From an uncultured Clostridia bacterium (GTDB lineage: Bacteria; Bacillota; Clostridia; TANB77; CAG-465), in NCBI GenBank assembly GCA_934130325.1, contig CAKOYA010000002.1, positions 31,073 through 95,072 on the forward strand: a stretch of DNA of 64,000 nt, read 5' to 3'. Below, piece after piece: positions 25,824 to 35,011 of this stretch. Both the position numbers and the translations under genes were made by a program. A model generated the notes under the pieces. The model saw only the letters and a program-made list of their open reading frames with translations. It did not search any database and was not told the origin of the DNA. Positions within the stretch are counted from its first letter, which is position 1. Every line of letters starts with the position of its first letter.

Positions 25824-25852
25824 TTGAAATTTTATGTAAATAATGATATAAT
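25824..25852 (+). promoter_or_regulatory. Sigma-A promoter
   Basis: TTGAAA (25824-25829), 17-base spacer, TATAAT (25847-25852), upstream of the small membrane protein at 25928. Confidence 0.65.
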
Positions 25853-25927
25853 ACCTGTGTATTTGTTAAAGGAATAATATATGTAGTAATTATGATTATC
25901 TAAGATCATATAAATGGAGAAGTAAAT

Positions 25928-26209
25928 ATGAATGAATTATACACAAATTTAATAGAAAATTTAAATCAAGTAATTGAAGTTGTAAAAATACAAAATATAG
26001 ACTATTTAGATATATTTAAACAACCTGTAATATTAATACAGATTTTTATAAATGCTTTTTTAATAGTTCTTTTTATTAATATTGTTTCAAAACTTTTATG
26101 TAAAGTGTTTTTTTACTCATCAGATAGTTTTAAAAGAACTTTAAAAGCCAAAAAATTAGATAAAACTTTAAAAGATATGTATCCTAATAATAAAAAGATA
26201 TATAGTTAG
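25928..26209 (+). CDS. Small membrane protein, unknown function
   Basis: 93 residues with one long membrane segment (about residues 34-60, VILIQIFINAFLIVLFINIVSK) and a basic C-terminal tail. GGAGAAG precedes the ATG and a consensus promoter lies 75 bases upstream. I do not recognise the family. Confidence 0.6.
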   Translation: MNELYTNLIENLNQVIEVVKIQNIDYLDIFKQPVILIQIFINAFLIVLFINIVSKLLCKVFFYSSDSFKRTLKAKKLDKTLKDMYPNNKKIYS

Positions 26210-26266
26210 AAAATACATGAAAATGCAAATGAATAAAATACTCTTTGCATTTTCATGTATTTTTTA
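26210..26266. terminator. Strong bidirectional terminator
   Basis: A perfect 20-bp inverted repeat (26210-26229 with 26244-26263) between two convergent genes, with T-runs on both strands. Confidence 0.85.
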
Positions 26267-26279
26267 GTATTATATGTGT

Positions 26280-26468
26280 TTAATCATTATCTGCTATGGG
26301 TACGTAGAGTTTACATCTACAGATTTTATTATGTATGAATTCATCGCATGGACAAAGTGTAGAATTATCTTGAGTTATTCTACATGGGCAATGTCCATTT
26401 TTTTTGTAAATTCCTTCAATTATTTTATTACTATAATTTTGGTCAGGATTTATTTTAAAACCTTTCAA
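26280..26468 (-). CDS. Ferredoxin-thioredoxin reductase catalytic-chain-like protein
   Basis: 62 residues from a TTG start at 26468 that follows AGAGGTGAT. The Cys pattern CPC, CPC, CRC within about 30 residues (GHCPCRITQDNSTLCPCDEF then ICRCKLYV) matches the catalytic beta chain of ferredoxin-thioredoxin reductase, which holds a 4Fe-4S cluster beside a redox disulfide. It is shorter than the plant and cyanobacterial protein, like other stand-alone bacterial and archaeal versions. It probably passes electrons to a small thiol protein; no partner gene is adjacent. Confidence 0.75.
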   Translation of the reverse strand: MKGFKINPDQNYSNKIIEGIYKKNGHCPCRITQDNSTLCPCDEFIHNKICRCKLYVPIADND

Positions 26469-26574
26469 AAAATCACCTCTATCTATAAAAGTATATTCCA
26501 GAATTATTATAATATGCTAAGTAATATAAACGGTGGATAGTACATATATTTTAAAAGTAAGGTGATGAATTAAT

Positions 26575-27147
26575 ATGTCTAAAGTTTGGGCTTTTATGAT
26601 GATTAGTAGTATAATTATTGGTGTTTTTACTGGCGGTGGGGAAAATATAATAACTAATATAATGGAAAGTGGACAAAATTCAATAAATAATATTATAGCA
26701 CTTGTTGCAATGACATGCTTTTGGAGTGGCATTTTTAATATATTTGAAAAAACGTCATTAATTAAGAGATTTTCGAAAGTATTTAAAGGGTTTATATATA
26801 AATTATTTGATAAAAAAGAACTTTCAGATAAGGCTATTGAATATATGAGTATGAATATAGCTACAAATGTTTTAGGTGTAGGAAATGCGTCTACTGTTAA
26901 TGGTATTAAAGCAATGGAAGAACTTCAAAAACAAAATCCAATAAAATCTATTCCTAATAATAATATAACAACATTTGTATTAATAAATACAGCTTCTTTG
27001 CAACTTATACCTACAAGCATGATAGCTCTAAGAGCTTTATATGGATCTGAGAATCCAAACTCTATAATTATTCCAGTTTGGATAGTAACATTTATTGCAC
27101 TAGTAGTTGGAATAATTAGTATAAAAGTATTAAATAAAAAAATGTAG
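26575..27147 (+). CDS. spmA: Spore maturation protein A
   Basis: 190 residues, about four membrane segments, with MSKVWAFMMISSIIIG at the start, a Gate/nucleoside-recognition-like core and the conserved MNIATNVLGVGNASTVNGI. In Bacillus SpmA and SpmB act together in dehydrating the spore core. AAGGTGAT precedes the ATG. Directly followed by spmB; this pair is strong evidence that the organism sporulates. Confidence 0.9.
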   Translation: MSKVWAFMMISSIIIGVFTGGGENIITNIMESGQNSINNIIALVAMTCFWSGIFNIFEKTSLIKRFSKVFKGFIYKLFDKKELSDKAIEYMSMNIATNVLGVGNASTVNGIKAMEELQKQNPIKSIPNNNITTFVLINTASLQLIPTSMIALRALYGSENPNSIIIPVWIVTFIALVVGIISIKVLNKKM

Positions 27148-27156
27148 TGAGGATAT

Positions 27157-27681
27157 ATGTTAAATTATCTAATAGTATCAATTATACCAATGACAATACT
27201 TATAATATTAATAGTTGGCCTAAAAGAAAGAATAGATGTATTTAAATATTTTATAGATGGTGTTATGGATGGATTAAAGGTTGTATATAATATATTTCCA
27301 TATATTTTATCCATAACTATTGCAATAGGACTAATAAAAAGCACTGGCACTATGGATATTCTAATATTTCCTGTAAAGCCAATATTACAAAAATTAGGTA
27401 TACCACAAGAAATTCTACCACTATGTATATTAAGGCCGTTATCAGGCGGTGCATCAATGTCAGCAGTAATGGATATTTTTAAAACATTAGGACCAGATAG
27501 TAAGGCAGGTAAAATGGCTTCTATTATAATGAGTGCAAATGAAACAACCTTATACACTATTACTGTATTTTTAGGTGCCATTAAATTAAAGAAAATAAGG
27601 GGAGTACTTTTGGCTGGTCTTATAGCTGATGCTGTTGCAACGATTATATCAATAATACTTGTAAACTTAGGATGTATATGA
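27157..27681 (+). CDS. spmB: Spore maturation protein B
   Basis: 174 residues, membrane protein of the same nucleoside-recognition family as SpmA. LRPLSGGASMSAVMDIFKTLGPDSKAGKMASI and MSANETTLYTITVFLGA are close to the family consensus. Nine bases after spmA, so one operon. Confidence 0.9.
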   Translation: MLNYLIVSIIPMTILIILIVGLKERIDVFKYFIDGVMDGLKVVYNIFPYILSITIAIGLIKSTGTMDILIFPVKPILQKLGIPQEILPLCILRPLSGGASMSAVMDIFKTLGPDSKAGKMASIIMSANETTLYTITVFLGAIKLKKIRGVLLAGLIADAVATIISIILVNLGCI

Positions 27682-27775
27682 AATATTTTACATAATACTT
27701 GTAAATAATCATTTTAAATGATATAATATATATGATTTTTTAAATGTCAAATTAATAATTTAAGGAGATGTAGTT

Positions 27776-28336
27776 ATGAATTGTTCATATGAAAGTGTAT
27801 TTGATTTTAATACGTTAAATACCAAGACTAATTGTATTATTGAAGAGATAAGAAATAATACGTATCCGCCAAGTTTTGATACATATACAAAATTTTATAA
27901 TAAAACTTTTACAGGGTATTCTAATGTGAATTGTTTTGCATATGCGTTAGATGTAGTAAATGCGAATAATACTAATTTTGGCAGCTTAGGAAAAACTGGT
28001 AGATATAAAAACTACATAGAGTGTGGAAGAAGAAAATTAATTCGGTATCTTTATGATAGTTTTGAAGAGTTTCATTTAATGATTAGAAAATCTAGTTTTT
28101 ATGATAAGTTAGAGAGGGGTGAAACTAAGCTTGCTTTGGGAGTAAAGCCGTATGATTTCCATTTTATAAGAAATAATTTAGATGGAAGTTGGAGTCATGT
28201 TAGAGGATGGGGACAACCACCAGAAAATCTAACTGATATATTAACTAATCAAGAATTAATAAATTATATTAGAAGTGAATTAGGTTATATATTTGTTGGA
28301 TATTTTGCCTATAAAAAGAATCCTAAATTTTTTTAG
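27776..28336 (+). CDS. Predicted papain-fold cysteine hydrolase, unknown role
   Basis: 186 residues after AAGGAGATG. NCFAYALDV (Cys53) and later DFHFIRNNLDGSWSHVRGWG give a Cys followed by His with the spacing of CHAP/NlpC-type folds; similar NCxAYAL plus DYHWYR-x-x-DGxWSHK patterns occur in unnamed clostridial proteins. No signal peptide. Its stop lies within its own terminator. Fold assignment is moderate; function is unknown. Confidence 0.5.
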   Translation: MNCSYESVFDFNTLNTKTNCIIEEIRNNTYPPSFDTYTKFYNKTFTGYSNVNCFAYALDVVNANNTNFGSLGKTGRYKNYIECGRRKLIRYLYDSFEEFHLMIRKSSFYDKLERGETKLALGVKPYDFHFIRNNLDGSWSHVRGWGQPPENLTDILTNQELINYIRSELGYIFVGYFAYKKNPKFF

Positions 28337-28345
28337 GATTTTTTA
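28318..28345 (+). terminator. Terminator overlapping the stop of the 27776 gene
   Basis: A 7-bp stem AATCCTA/TAGGATT with a T-rich loop and a T-run. Confidence 0.7.
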
Positions 28346-28368
28346 CTATGAAAAAATATTGTTTTTGC

Positions 28369-28486
28369 TTGATTTTTTATATAAATATGGTATAATACAC
28401 TTAAGTTGATTAGAAAAATTAAATATTATCCTTTAAGAATGTTTTTAAAGTTAATGTTATATTTCCTAATAACTATTCTTAAAGGA
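28369..28486 (+). promoter_or_regulatory. Promoter and RBS-covering leader hairpin of the zinc-ribbon gene
   Basis: TTGATT (28369-28374) and TATAAT (28391-28396) give a promoter. In the 100-base leader, 28429-28440 is exactly complementary to 28475-28486, and that second arm is part of the AAAGGAGG ribosome binding site. The 12-bp stem would hide the site, so translation may depend on opening it (temperature, a factor, or a competing fold). Confidence 0.6.
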
Positions 28487-28496
28487 GGGGAAAAAG

Positions 28497-28646
28497 ATGC
28501 AAGATAAAATCATTAAATGTAAAGATTGTGGTAATGAATTTACTTTTACAGTTGGCGAGCAAGAGTTTTATGCAGAAAAAGGATTTACTAATGATCCAGT
28601 AAGATGCAAAGAATGTAGGATTGCCAAAAAATCTAGAAATAATTAA
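28497..28646 (+). CDS. Small zinc-ribbon protein
   Basis: 49 residues with two Cys pairs, KCKDCGNEF and RCKECR, the pattern of the probable zinc-ribbon (zf-trcl) family found alone in many clostridia. A strong GGAGGGG site precedes the ATG. The basic C-terminus (KKSRNN) hints at nucleic acid binding. Function unknown. Confidence 0.8.
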   Translation: MQDKIIKCKDCGNEFTFTVGEQEFYAEKGFTNDPVRCKECRIAKKSRNN

Positions 28647-28651
28647 TTTAT

Positions 28652-28678
28652 GGGAGTACTTTTGTACTTCTTTTTTTA
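28652..28678 (+). terminator. Short terminator after the zinc-ribbon gene
   Basis: AGTAC/GTACT stem with a TTTT loop, then a run of seven or more T. Confidence 0.65.
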
Positions 28679-28778
28679 TTTTATTTAAGTAAAATTTTGG
28701 CTATTAAATTTGTATTAATATTTATTGTATTTTAAATATTTTTTTGGTATAATATTTTGAGAAGAAAGAAGGATAATA

Positions 28779-31379
28779 ATGGCTTTAACACCTATGATGC
28801 AAATGTATATGGAAACTAAAAAAAAATATAAGGATTCTATTTTGTTTTATAGACTTGGTGATTTTTATGAAATGTTTTTTGAAGATGCAGTAACTTGTAG
28901 TAAAGAATTAGAGCTAACTCTTACTGGTAAAGATTGTGGTTTAGAAGAAAGAGCACCAATGTGTGGAATACCTCATCATGCAATAAATTCGTATATTCCT
29001 AAACTTGTGGAAAAGGGATATAAAGTAGCTATTTGTGAGCAATTGGAGGATCCAAAAGAAGCAAAAGGAATAGTAAAAAGAGATGTAGTAAAGATTGTAA
29101 CTCCTGGTACTATAACAGAGTTAACTATGCTTGATGAAAAGAAGAATAACTATATTGCTGCAATTGTATTTAGGACAAGGGAAATTTCCATTGCTTTTTG
29201 TGATATATCAACTGGAGAATTTATGGTTTCTACAATAGCAGGGGACAATTTGAATATAAAGCTTTTAAATGAGATATCAAGAATAACTCCATCTGAGATA
29301 GTAATATTTGAAAAAAATCAAATGAATTCTTTATTTATTTCAGAAATTGAAAAATCGTTTAATATATATGTGTCATTGTATGAAAATACTCAAAAAAACG
29401 ATGTATTAGATCAAATGTTAAAAAGCACAAATGAGGAGTTTACACAAATTGAGATGGAATCTTCAAATTTATTATTAAATTATATAGAGGAAACTCAAAA
29501 AACAAGTATTAATCAAATTAATAGTATAAAAAAATATAAAACAGAGAAATTTATGCAGCTTGATATGCATACAAGGAAAAATTTAGAAATACTTGAATCT
29601 AATAGAGAAAAGACTAAAAAAGGTAGTCTTTTGTGGGTATTAGATAAAACTTCAACTGCTATGGGTGGAAGAAAAATAAGAAAATGGCTTGAGTCACCAT
29701 TACTTAAAAAAGACGAAATTATAAAAAGGCAGTCTGCAGTAGAAGTACTTGTAAATAACAATATATATCGTAATGATTTACAAGATGCTTTAAAAAGCAT
29801 ATATGATATAGAAAGATTAATATCAAAAGTGATTAATACTAGTGCTAATGCAAGAGAACTTATTTCTCTAAAAAGTTCTTTTTTAAAATTACCAGATATA
29901 AAGAAAATACTATTTGAGATTATTCAAAAAACTGGAAATGATTATTTTAAGGAATTATATAATAATTTAGATGAATTATCTGATGTAAAAGAATTAATTG
30001 ATAAATCAATAGTTGATGATCCTGGGGTTACTATTAAAGATGGAGGGATTATAAAAACTGGTTTTGATAGTCAAGTAGATGAATTAAGAGAGGCTTCTAC
30101 TCAGGGACAAAATTGGCTGATGGAGTTGGAGGCAAAAGAAAAGGAACGTACTGGAATAAATGGAAAGTGGCTAAGAGTAGGATATAATAGAGTATTTGGA
30201 TATTATATTGAAGTTACAAATTCATATAAATCACAAGTCCCTGAAGATAGATATATTAGAAAGCAAACTTTAGCTGGTGCTGAAAGGTACATAACAGAAG
30301 AATTAAAAGAAATAGAGGATAAAATATTAGGAGCAAAAGATAAACTTGTTGATATAGAATATAAAATATTCTGCAGAATAAGACAAAGTATTTCTAATCA
30401 AGTAGTAAGAATACAAAGTACAGCCGATGTAATATCTATACTTGATGTTATATGCTCTTTTGCAAATGTGGCAATTGATTATAACTATGTAAAACCTGAA
30501 ATTGTTGAAAATGGTGAAATTGATATAAAAAATGGAAGACATGCAGTTGTAGAAAAGGCTATAAAATCTGATAATTTTATTCCAAATGATGTTTATATGA
30601 ACCAGGAAGATGACCGTATGCTAATAATAACTGGACCTAATATGGCAGGAAAATCTACATATATGCGTCAAGTAGCAATTATTACATATATGTCACAAAT
30701 TGGGAGTTTCGTACCTGCAGATAGTGCAAAAATTTCTATAGTAGATAGAATTTTTACTAGAATAGGAGCATCAGATGATCTGGCAATGGGACAATCTACA
30801 TTTATGGTTGAAATGCAGGAGCTTTCAAATATTCTTGAGAATGCTACTAAAGATAGCTTAATTATTTTAGATGAGATTGGAAGAGGAACTTCAACTTATG
30901 ATGGATTAGCAATAGCGTGGGCAACAGTAGAGTACGTAGCAAATAAGGAAAAAATAGGAGCAAAGACATTATTTGCAACACATTATCATGAATTAATTGA
31001 GTTAGAAGGTAAGGTAGATGGAGTAAAAAATTATTCAGTTGATGTAAAGGAAAAAGGAGAAGATGTAATCTTTTTAAGAAAAATTACTCCTGGTGGAGCT
31101 GATGAATCTTATGGAATATATGTTGCAAAACTTGCAGGAATTGAAAAGTCAGTTATAAAAAGGGCAAAAGAATTATTGAAGGATTTAGAAAATGTAGATC
31201 TAGCTAAAAAAACAATTCAAGAAAAGAAGAAAAATATAACAATTGAGGATATTCAAGTAGATATGTTTAATTATAAAATGGCGGAAATTACAAGAATACT
31301 TGAGAAAACTAACTTAGATGAATTATCGCCTAAAGATGCATTAGATGTATTGTATAAATTAAAGGAAAAAATAGATTAG
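28779..31379 (+). CDS. mutS: DNA mismatch repair protein MutS
   Basis: 866 residues, full length. The N-terminal mismatch-recognition motif is DFYEMFFEDA (Phe-x-Glu), the ATPase has Walker A GPNMAGKSTYMRQ near 618, and LDEIGRGTSTYDGLAIAW is the Walker B/signature region. A C-terminal extension carries the usual dimer helix. First gene of a mutS-x-mutL-miaA run. Confidence 0.95.
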   Translation: MALTPMMQMYMETKKKYKDSILFYRLGDFYEMFFEDAVTCSKELELTLTGKDCGLEERAPMCGIPHHAINSYIPKLVEKGYKVAICEQLEDPKEAKGIVKRDVVKIVTPGTITELTMLDEKKNNYIAAIVFRTREISIAFCDISTGEFMVSTIAGDNLNIKLLNEISRITPSEIVIFEKNQMNSLFISEIEKSFNIYVSLYENTQKNDVLDQMLKSTNEEFTQIEMESSNLLLNYIEETQKTSINQINSIKKYKTEKFMQLDMHTRKNLEILESNREKTKKGSLLWVLDKTSTAMGGRKIRKWLESPLLKKDEIIKRQSAVEVLVNNNIYRNDLQDALKSIYDIERLISKVINTSANARELISLKSSFLKLPDIKKILFEIIQKTGNDYFKELYNNLDELSDVKELIDKSIVDDPGVTIKDGGIIKTGFDSQVDELREASTQGQNWLMELEAKEKERTGINGKWLRVGYNRVFGYYIEVTNSYKSQVPEDRYIRKQTLAGAERYITEELKEIEDKILGAKDKLVDIEYKIFCRIRQSISNQVVRIQSTADVISILDVICSFANVAIDYNYVKPEIVENGEIDIKNGRHAVVEKAIKSDNFIPNDVYMNQEDDRMLIITGPNMAGKSTYMRQVAIITYMSQIGSFVPADSAKISIVDRIFTRIGASDDLAMGQSTFMVEMQELSNILENATKDSLIILDEIGRGTSTYDGLAIAWATVEYVANKEKIGAKTLFATHYHELIELEGKVDGVKNYSVDVKEKGEDVIFLRKITPGGADESYGIYVAKLAGIEKSVIKRAKELLKDLENVDLAKKTIQEKKKNITIEDIQVDMFNYKMAEITRILEKTNLDELSPKDALDVLYKLKEKID

Positions 31380-31398
31380 TAAAGTAGAGGTTTGAAGT

Positions 31399-32037
31399 AT
31401 GGGATCATTGATTATGCATTTATGTATAGCTGAAAAATTAAAGGAAAAGTATAAATTTTCTGATAAATTTATTATTGGAGAAATTATGCCTGATTTGTTA
31501 AAAATGGCAGGTAAAAGTAAAGAAACTACCCATTACTTGGAGAAGGTATTTGAATGTGATGGAGTAAAAACTTTACCAAATATTTTAAAATATGAATGTG
31601 AAAATGAAGAAAATTTAAAAGATGAAAAGGTATTAGGATATGTTTCACATCTTGTTCAAGATAAAATTTGGTTTGATAAATATATAGGTAAATATGCCAA
31701 AACTGATGCAAATAATATAGATAGGATACATTATTTAGAATATAACGTTATAAAAAATAGTAATGAGTTTTCACAGGATATTCAGAATGATTACAATAAC
31801 GTTGATAAGTATTTAGTAGATAAATATAAGATTGATGTAAAATCTATTAGAAATACTTTAGAAAAAATTTCACCAGATAAAGAGTTTTTAAAGAAAATTG
31901 ATAAATCACTTTTAGTTGATAATTATAATAATTTGACACAACAAAATGTATTTATTACTAAGGAAGATGTTGATACATATATTAATGAGTCTTTAAAAAA
32001 ATCAAGTATTGAAATTAATAAAATACTTGGAAAGTAA
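31399..32037 (+). CDS. Zinc-dependent phospholipase C-like protein
   Basis: 212 residues. HLCIAEKL at the start, GEIMPDLLKMAG, then THYLEKV and GYVSHLVQDKIWFDKYI follow the His/Asp metal-ligand order of the zinc-dependent PLC-like domain (PF00882 type), in the form seen in cytosolic bacterial proteins without signal peptide. Activity is not certain. It sits between mutS and mutL with 19- and 13-base gaps, an unusual place for this family. Confidence 0.55.
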   Translation: MGSLIMHLCIAEKLKEKYKFSDKFIIGEIMPDLLKMAGKSKETTHYLEKVFECDGVKTLPNILKYECENEENLKDEKVLGYVSHLVQDKIWFDKYIGKYAKTDANNIDRIHYLEYNVIKNSNEFSQDIQNDYNNVDKYLVDKYKIDVKSIRNTLEKISPDKEFLKKIDKSLLVDNYNNLTQQNVFITKEDVDTYINESLKKSSIEINKILGK

Positions 32038-32050
32038 AAAGGAGAAAGAT

Positions 32051-34018
32051 ATGGGAAGTATTGTATTACTAGATGAATTAACAATAAATAAAATTGCAGC
32101 AGGAGAGGTTGTAGACAGACCAGCTTCTATTGTAAAAGAACTGATTGAAAATTCAATAGATGCAAAGGCAACAGCTATAACAATAGAAATAAAAAATGGA
32201 GGAGTAAAATATATAAAAATTGTTGATAATGGTATTGGATTTACTTCTGATGATGTTGAAATTGCTTTTGAAAGGCATGCAACAAGTAAGATAAGAAAAG
32301 AAGAAGATTTGTTATCAATTACATCTATGGGATTTAGGGGTGAAGCTTTAGCATCTATTGCTGCAATTTCTAAGGTAAGACTTACTACAAAGAGTATAAA
32401 TGAAGATATTGGTACAAAGGTAGAAGTGGAAGCAGGGGAGATAATTAATAAAGAGGAAGTAGCATCAGTAAATGGTACAAAAATTGAAATTAGTGATGTA
32501 TTTTTTAATGTACCTGCTAGATTTAAATTTTTAAAAAAAGATTACACTGAGGCAGGGTATATTGAAGATGTGGTAATACGAACAGCGCTTTCTAATCCGA
32601 GTGTCAGCTTTAAGTATATTAATAACGGTAAAGTTGTGTTACAAACTTCGGGTGATGGAAGTTTAAAGAGTACAATTTATGATATTTTTGGAAAAGAAAT
32701 ATATAATAATGTTATAGACCTAAATTATGAGTATAATAATATGAAAGTGACAGGCATGATAGGACTTCCAATAATTTCACGCTCTACGAGGATGCATCAA
32801 TTTACATTTATAAATTCTAGATATATAAAAGATAAAACAATCAATTCAGCAATAGATAAAGCATGTGAACAAAAATACGCCATAAATAAATTCCCTTTTG
32901 TTGTTTTAAATGTTTTAATGAATCCATCTAATTTAGATGTAAATGTACACCCTGCTAAATTAGAAGTAAAGTTTGAAGATGAATCAAAAGTTTTTGACGT
33001 GATATATTATGCTATAAAATCAGCATTAGAGGAACATAATAAGGCTACTAGTCCTTTTACTAACATAAATGCTGTTAAAAATGTGGATAAGGTAGAGCAA
33101 ATTTCCAGAGATTTGTTGAATAATGGTGTAATAAAAAAAATTGAAGGAGAAATATTTCCAAAAAGATTTGATTTTGGAAGTCTTAATAATAATAAAATTG
33201 AAACTTCAATAAATGAACAAGAAGAGGTATATAGTGCTAAAAATATTGACAGCAATAAGGTTGATAAAAAAAATGAGAGTCTAGAAATTAGTAGTGAGTT
33301 ATTTGATAAAAATGAAAAGAAAATTGAAGATTTGACTGAAAATATTAATTTTAGAGATAAGGTTGACATTGAAAATAAAAATAGTGTAATAGATTATAGT
33401 GAAAACATAAAAATAGAGGATACTTTAAATCAAGAAAAAGAAGAAATATATTATAAATATGTTGGACAAGTATTTGATACATATATAATAATACAAATAA
33501 AAGATAAAATGTATATTATTGATCAACACGCTGCTCATGAAAGATTATTATATGAGCAAATAAAAGATGCATATTATAGTAAAGAAAAACAAACTCAAAT
33601 TTTACTTATACCTGTTCTTGTACAGCTTACCCCTAAAGAAATGGAAGTAGTAAAGAATAATTTTGAGATGTTTGAAAAATCTGGATTTATGATTGAAGAG
33701 TTTGATGAAAGTACAATAAAAATATCTGGTGTACCAAATATAGGTTATGATATAGATTTTAAATCAATGTTTAAAGATATTATTGACGATTTATTTGGTG
33801 CAAACAAAACACAAACTAAAGAAAAAGAATTTAGATTTTTAGCTACTCTTGCATGTAAAGCAGCGGTTAAAGGAAAAATGAAATTAGATCAGAAAGAGCA
33901 AATAGCATTAATAGATGACATGGTAAAATTAGATAATCCGTTTACGTGTCCGCATGGAAGACCGACTGCTTATGAGATTTCAAAATACGAGATAGAAAGA
34001 AGATTTTTAAGAAAATAG
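32051..34018 (+). CDS. mutL: DNA mismatch repair protein MutL
   Basis: 655 residues from the ATG at 32051 after AAAGGAG. GHKL ATPase motifs are ENSIDA, DNGIGF and GFRGEALASI. The C-terminal domain has DQHAAHERLLYE (about 491-502), ACKAAVKGKMKL and CPHGRP, the metal-binding motifs of MutL proteins that nick DNA themselves. This fits an organism without MutH. Confidence 0.95.
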   Translation: MGSIVLLDELTINKIAAGEVVDRPASIVKELIENSIDAKATAITIEIKNGGVKYIKIVDNGIGFTSDDVEIAFERHATSKIRKEEDLLSITSMGFRGEALASIAAISKVRLTTKSINEDIGTKVEVEAGEIINKEEVASVNGTKIEISDVFFNVPARFKFLKKDYTEAGYIEDVVIRTALSNPSVSFKYINNGKVVLQTSGDGSLKSTIYDIFGKEIYNNVIDLNYEYNNMKVTGMIGLPIISRSTRMHQFTFINSRYIKDKTINSAIDKACEQKYAINKFPFVVLNVLMNPSNLDVNVHPAKLEVKFEDESKVFDVIYYAIKSALEEHNKATSPFTNINAVKNVDKVEQISRDLLNNGVIKKIEGEIFPKRFDFGSLNNNKIETSINEQEEVYSAKNIDSNKVDKKNESLEISSELFDKNEKKIEDLTENINFRDKVDIENKNSVIDYSENIKIEDTLNQEKEEIYYKYVGQVFDTYIIIQIKDKMYIIDQHAAHERLLYEQIKDAYYSKEKQTQILLIPVLVQLTPKEMEVVKNNFEMFEKSGFMIEEFDESTIKISGVPNIGYDIDFKSMFKDIIDDLFGANKTQTKEKEFRFLATLACKAAVKGKMKLDQKEQIALIDDMVKLDNPFTCPHGRPTAYEISKYEIERRFLRK

Positions 34019-34034
34019 TATTTGGTAAATTATT

Positions 34035-34995
34035 ATGGAAGAAATAAAAAAAACAAAGTTAAAAAAAAATAATGTAATATGCATTGTGGGACCTACTGCT
34101 TCTCGGTAAAACTTCACTGGGGATTGAATTAGCTAAAAGGATTAATGGTGAAATTATATCTGCTGATTCGATGCAAATATATAAAAATTTAGATATTGGG
34201 ACTGCCAAAGTTACAAAAGAGGAAATGCAGGGTATCCCACATCATGTGATTGACGTGTGTGACGTTCAAGATTCATTTAGTGTTGCAGATTTTCAAAAGA
34301 TATGCTATGATAAAATAAATGATATAATTAAAAGAGGTAAAACTCCTATTATTGTAGGTGGTACTGGTTTATATGTTAGTGCTGTGGTTGATAATATGAC
34401 ATTTGAAGATGAAAAAATTGATCAAAAATATAGAGACTATTTATATGCTCTTGCTAAATTAAAATCAAATGAGTATGTTTATCAAATGTTAAAAAATGTA
34501 GATTATGAATCAGCTGAAACAATACATCCAAATAATTTGAAGAGAGTTATAAGAGCTCTAGAAATTGCTAAAAATTCTACTAAATTAAAATCAGAACATA
34601 TACAAGATGATAGAAATAATAGTATAAAAAAAGGAAATGACTACTTATTTAATACATTTTATATAAATTTTAATAGGGATACTTTAAATCAAAGAATAAA
34701 TAAAAGAATAGATGTAATGATGAATCAAGGATTACTTGATGAGGCTAAAAAGGTATATGATATGAACTTATCACTTAATTGTACTTGTATGCAAGCTATT
34801 GGCTATAAGGAGTTTTTTCCATATTTTTTAGGAAAATCTACTCTTGAAGAATGCATTGAAAAATTGAAACAGGAAACTAGAAAATATGCTAAGAGGCAAG
34901 AAACTTGGTTTAAAAACAAACTTGATGTTGTAAGTCTAGATGGAGAAAGTAGTATAAATTCAAAAATAGAATATATTCTAAAAATTATAAATTAA
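34035..34995 (+). pseudogene. miaA: miaA, tRNA dimethylallyltransferase, split by a single-base insertion
   Basis: A frame from the ATG at 34035 reads MEEIKKTKLKKNNVICIVGPTAS and then hits a stop; a second frame starts at 34105 with GKTSLGIELAKR. Removing the C at 34104 joins them into GPTASGKTS, the Walker A loop, giving 319 residues of ordinary MiaA with ISADSMQIYKNLDIGTAK, GGTGLYVSAV and KRQETWFKNK intact. MiaA adds a dimethylallyl group to A37 of UNN-reading tRNAs. The lesion may be a true frameshift or a sequence error; the rest shows no decay. Confidence 0.85.
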
Positions 34996-35011
34996 CATTT
35001 GGGAGTAACGT

